Origin: Thermodesulfovibrio yellowstonii
GTDB lineage: Bacteria; Nitrospirota; Thermodesulfovibrionia; Thermodesulfovibrionales; Dissulfurispiraceae
Length of the DNA stretch: 64,000 bases
Assembly (NCBI GenBank): GCA_020724365.1
Contig: DYHD01000001.1
Span: 67,637 to 131,636 of the forward strand
Reading direction: 5' to 3'
Shown here: positions 63,450 to 64,000 of the stretch, in pieces
Position numbering within the stretch: position 1 is the stretch's first letter
Layout: every line of letters begins with the position of its first letter
The notes under the pieces: model-generated
What the model was told of the DNA's origin: nothing
Seen by the model: only the letters and a program-made list of their open reading frames with translations
Databases searched by the model: none
Made by a program: the position numbers and the translations under genes

Positions 63450-64000
63450 ATGCTTTATCCACGAATTATTTCCTCTCAACTTTCCGCTGCTATGAAGCAT
63501 TTTCCAGTGGTTTTGCTGACCGGGGCAAGGCAAGTCGGCAAGTCTACCCTTGCTCTGAGGGTAATGGATAATTATATAACCCTCGATGATATTGCAACAT
63601 ATTCGTCAGCAAAGGCTGATCCCAGATCGTTTATACAGGGCATTAAAAAGCCTGTTGTTATAGATGAAGTCCAAAAAGCTCCAGAACTTTTAAATGCAAT
63701 CAAATTTGATGTGGATAAAAAAAGAGTCAACGGTAGCTTTCTTTTGACAGGTTCAACAAATATAGTGGCATATAAAGACATAGCTGATACCCTTGCAGGA
63801 AGGATTGCTGTTCTTGAACTTTTACCGTTAAGCTGCAAGGAGATTGCAACAAAATCCGAAAATGTCATAGATATTCTTTTCAGTGGCAATCTGGAAAATA
63901 TTTCTTTGCCAGTATTAGACACCAAAAGGATGATTAATCAGATTATAAATGGCGGGTATCCTGAAGTACAGAAAATAGACACATCTATGGGAAAATACCT
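63450..64000 (+). CDS. AAA+ ATPase, DUF4143-type (cut by window edge)
   Basis: The first 183 codons of an ATPase that continues past the right edge. Walker A is VLLTGARQVGKSTLAL (about residues 21-36), Walker B is KKPVVIDEVQKAPELL (about 67-82), then FLLTGSTNI and the sensor region ADTLAGRIAVLELLPLS. This is the layout of the common AAA_14 plus DUF4143 proteins, proposed to act as transposon-, toxin- or defence-linked ATPases without settled function. ATG 63450 follows AAGGAG. Confidence 0.9.
   Translation, partial: MLYPRIISSQLSAAMKHFPVVLLTGARQVGKSTLALRVMDNYITLDDIATYSSAKADPRSFIQGIKKPVVIDEVQKAPELLNAIKFDVDKKRVNGSFLLTGSTNIVAYKDIADTLAGRIAVLELLPLSCKEIATKSENVIDILFSGNLENISLPVLDTKRMINQIINGGYPEVQKIDTSMGKY

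Overview
The window is AT-rich, gene-dense bacterial chromosome from a motile, diderm (P- and L-ring flagellum, outer-membrane barrel, lipoproteins), probably anaerobic organism. Two in-frame UGA (selenocysteine) genes, a formate dehydrogenase next to formate-tetrahydrofolate ligase, and the general protein look suggest a Nitrospirota or deep Desulfobacterota-like lineage. That placement is an inference; no rRNA or tRNA gene is visible to test it.

Region 1 (1-11.7 kb) is housekeeping. A minus-strand run reads rplI, dnaB, amrB, mobA, tatA, alr, an RNase Z-like gene and surE (cut by the left edge). A TrmH-family methyltransferase, rpsU-yqeY, a NIF3-like gene, a dCMP deaminase and aroF follow. 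The aroF leader carries an ORF with five consecutive Phe codons and two terminator-like hairpins, which looks like a phenylalanine attenuator. Region 2 (12.0-17.6 kb) is a tight four-gene compatible-solute operon: a membrane-anchored HAMP-OtsA fusion, OtsB, an MscS-type channel and a TreT-like glycosyltransferase.

Region 3 (17.8-28.7 kb, minus strand) is a flagellar rod/ring/filament-junction operon, flgF-G-A-H-I-J-M-N-K-L-csrA-fliW, with two HDOD genes upstream. A sigma-54-type promoter precedes flgF and a sigma-28-type promoter precedes flgM. Region 4 (28.8-38.6 kb) holds a GrdB-like selenoprotein with a SECIS-like hairpin, a predicted outer-membrane barrel, tatB/tatC, a YchF-like GTPase, an HDOD-GGDEF signalling cluster, a parvulin lipoprotein, a Spy/CpxP-like periplasmic protein with a sigma-54 promoter and tandem upstream sites, and a MazG-like hydrolase. 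Region 5 (38.7-46.4 kb) is fhs plus a Sec-containing formate dehydrogenase (one-carbon entry from CO2), then glnD.

Region 6 (46.4-64 kb) is an accessory and defence island. It holds two WYL regulators, a lipoprotein that seems to share a promoter motif with the first of them, McrB/McrC, a Tat-signal HIRAN protein overlapping cas6, and a subtype I-B (Cst-type) effector set (cas8/Cst1, a small gene that may be a separate cas11, cas7, cas5, cas3). The cas operon is split between cas6 and cas8 by about 1.8 kb. This insert carries a Phd/RelE-type toxin-antitoxin pair, a four-helix-bundle gene and an ORF6N gene, and contains three arrays of a 9-bp unit (TTTGAACNG) with shared flanks. No cas1, cas2, cas4 or CRISPR array is seen up to the right edge, where a DUF4143-type ATPase gene begins. 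Intergenic spaces hold several small inverted-repeat (MITE-like) elements.
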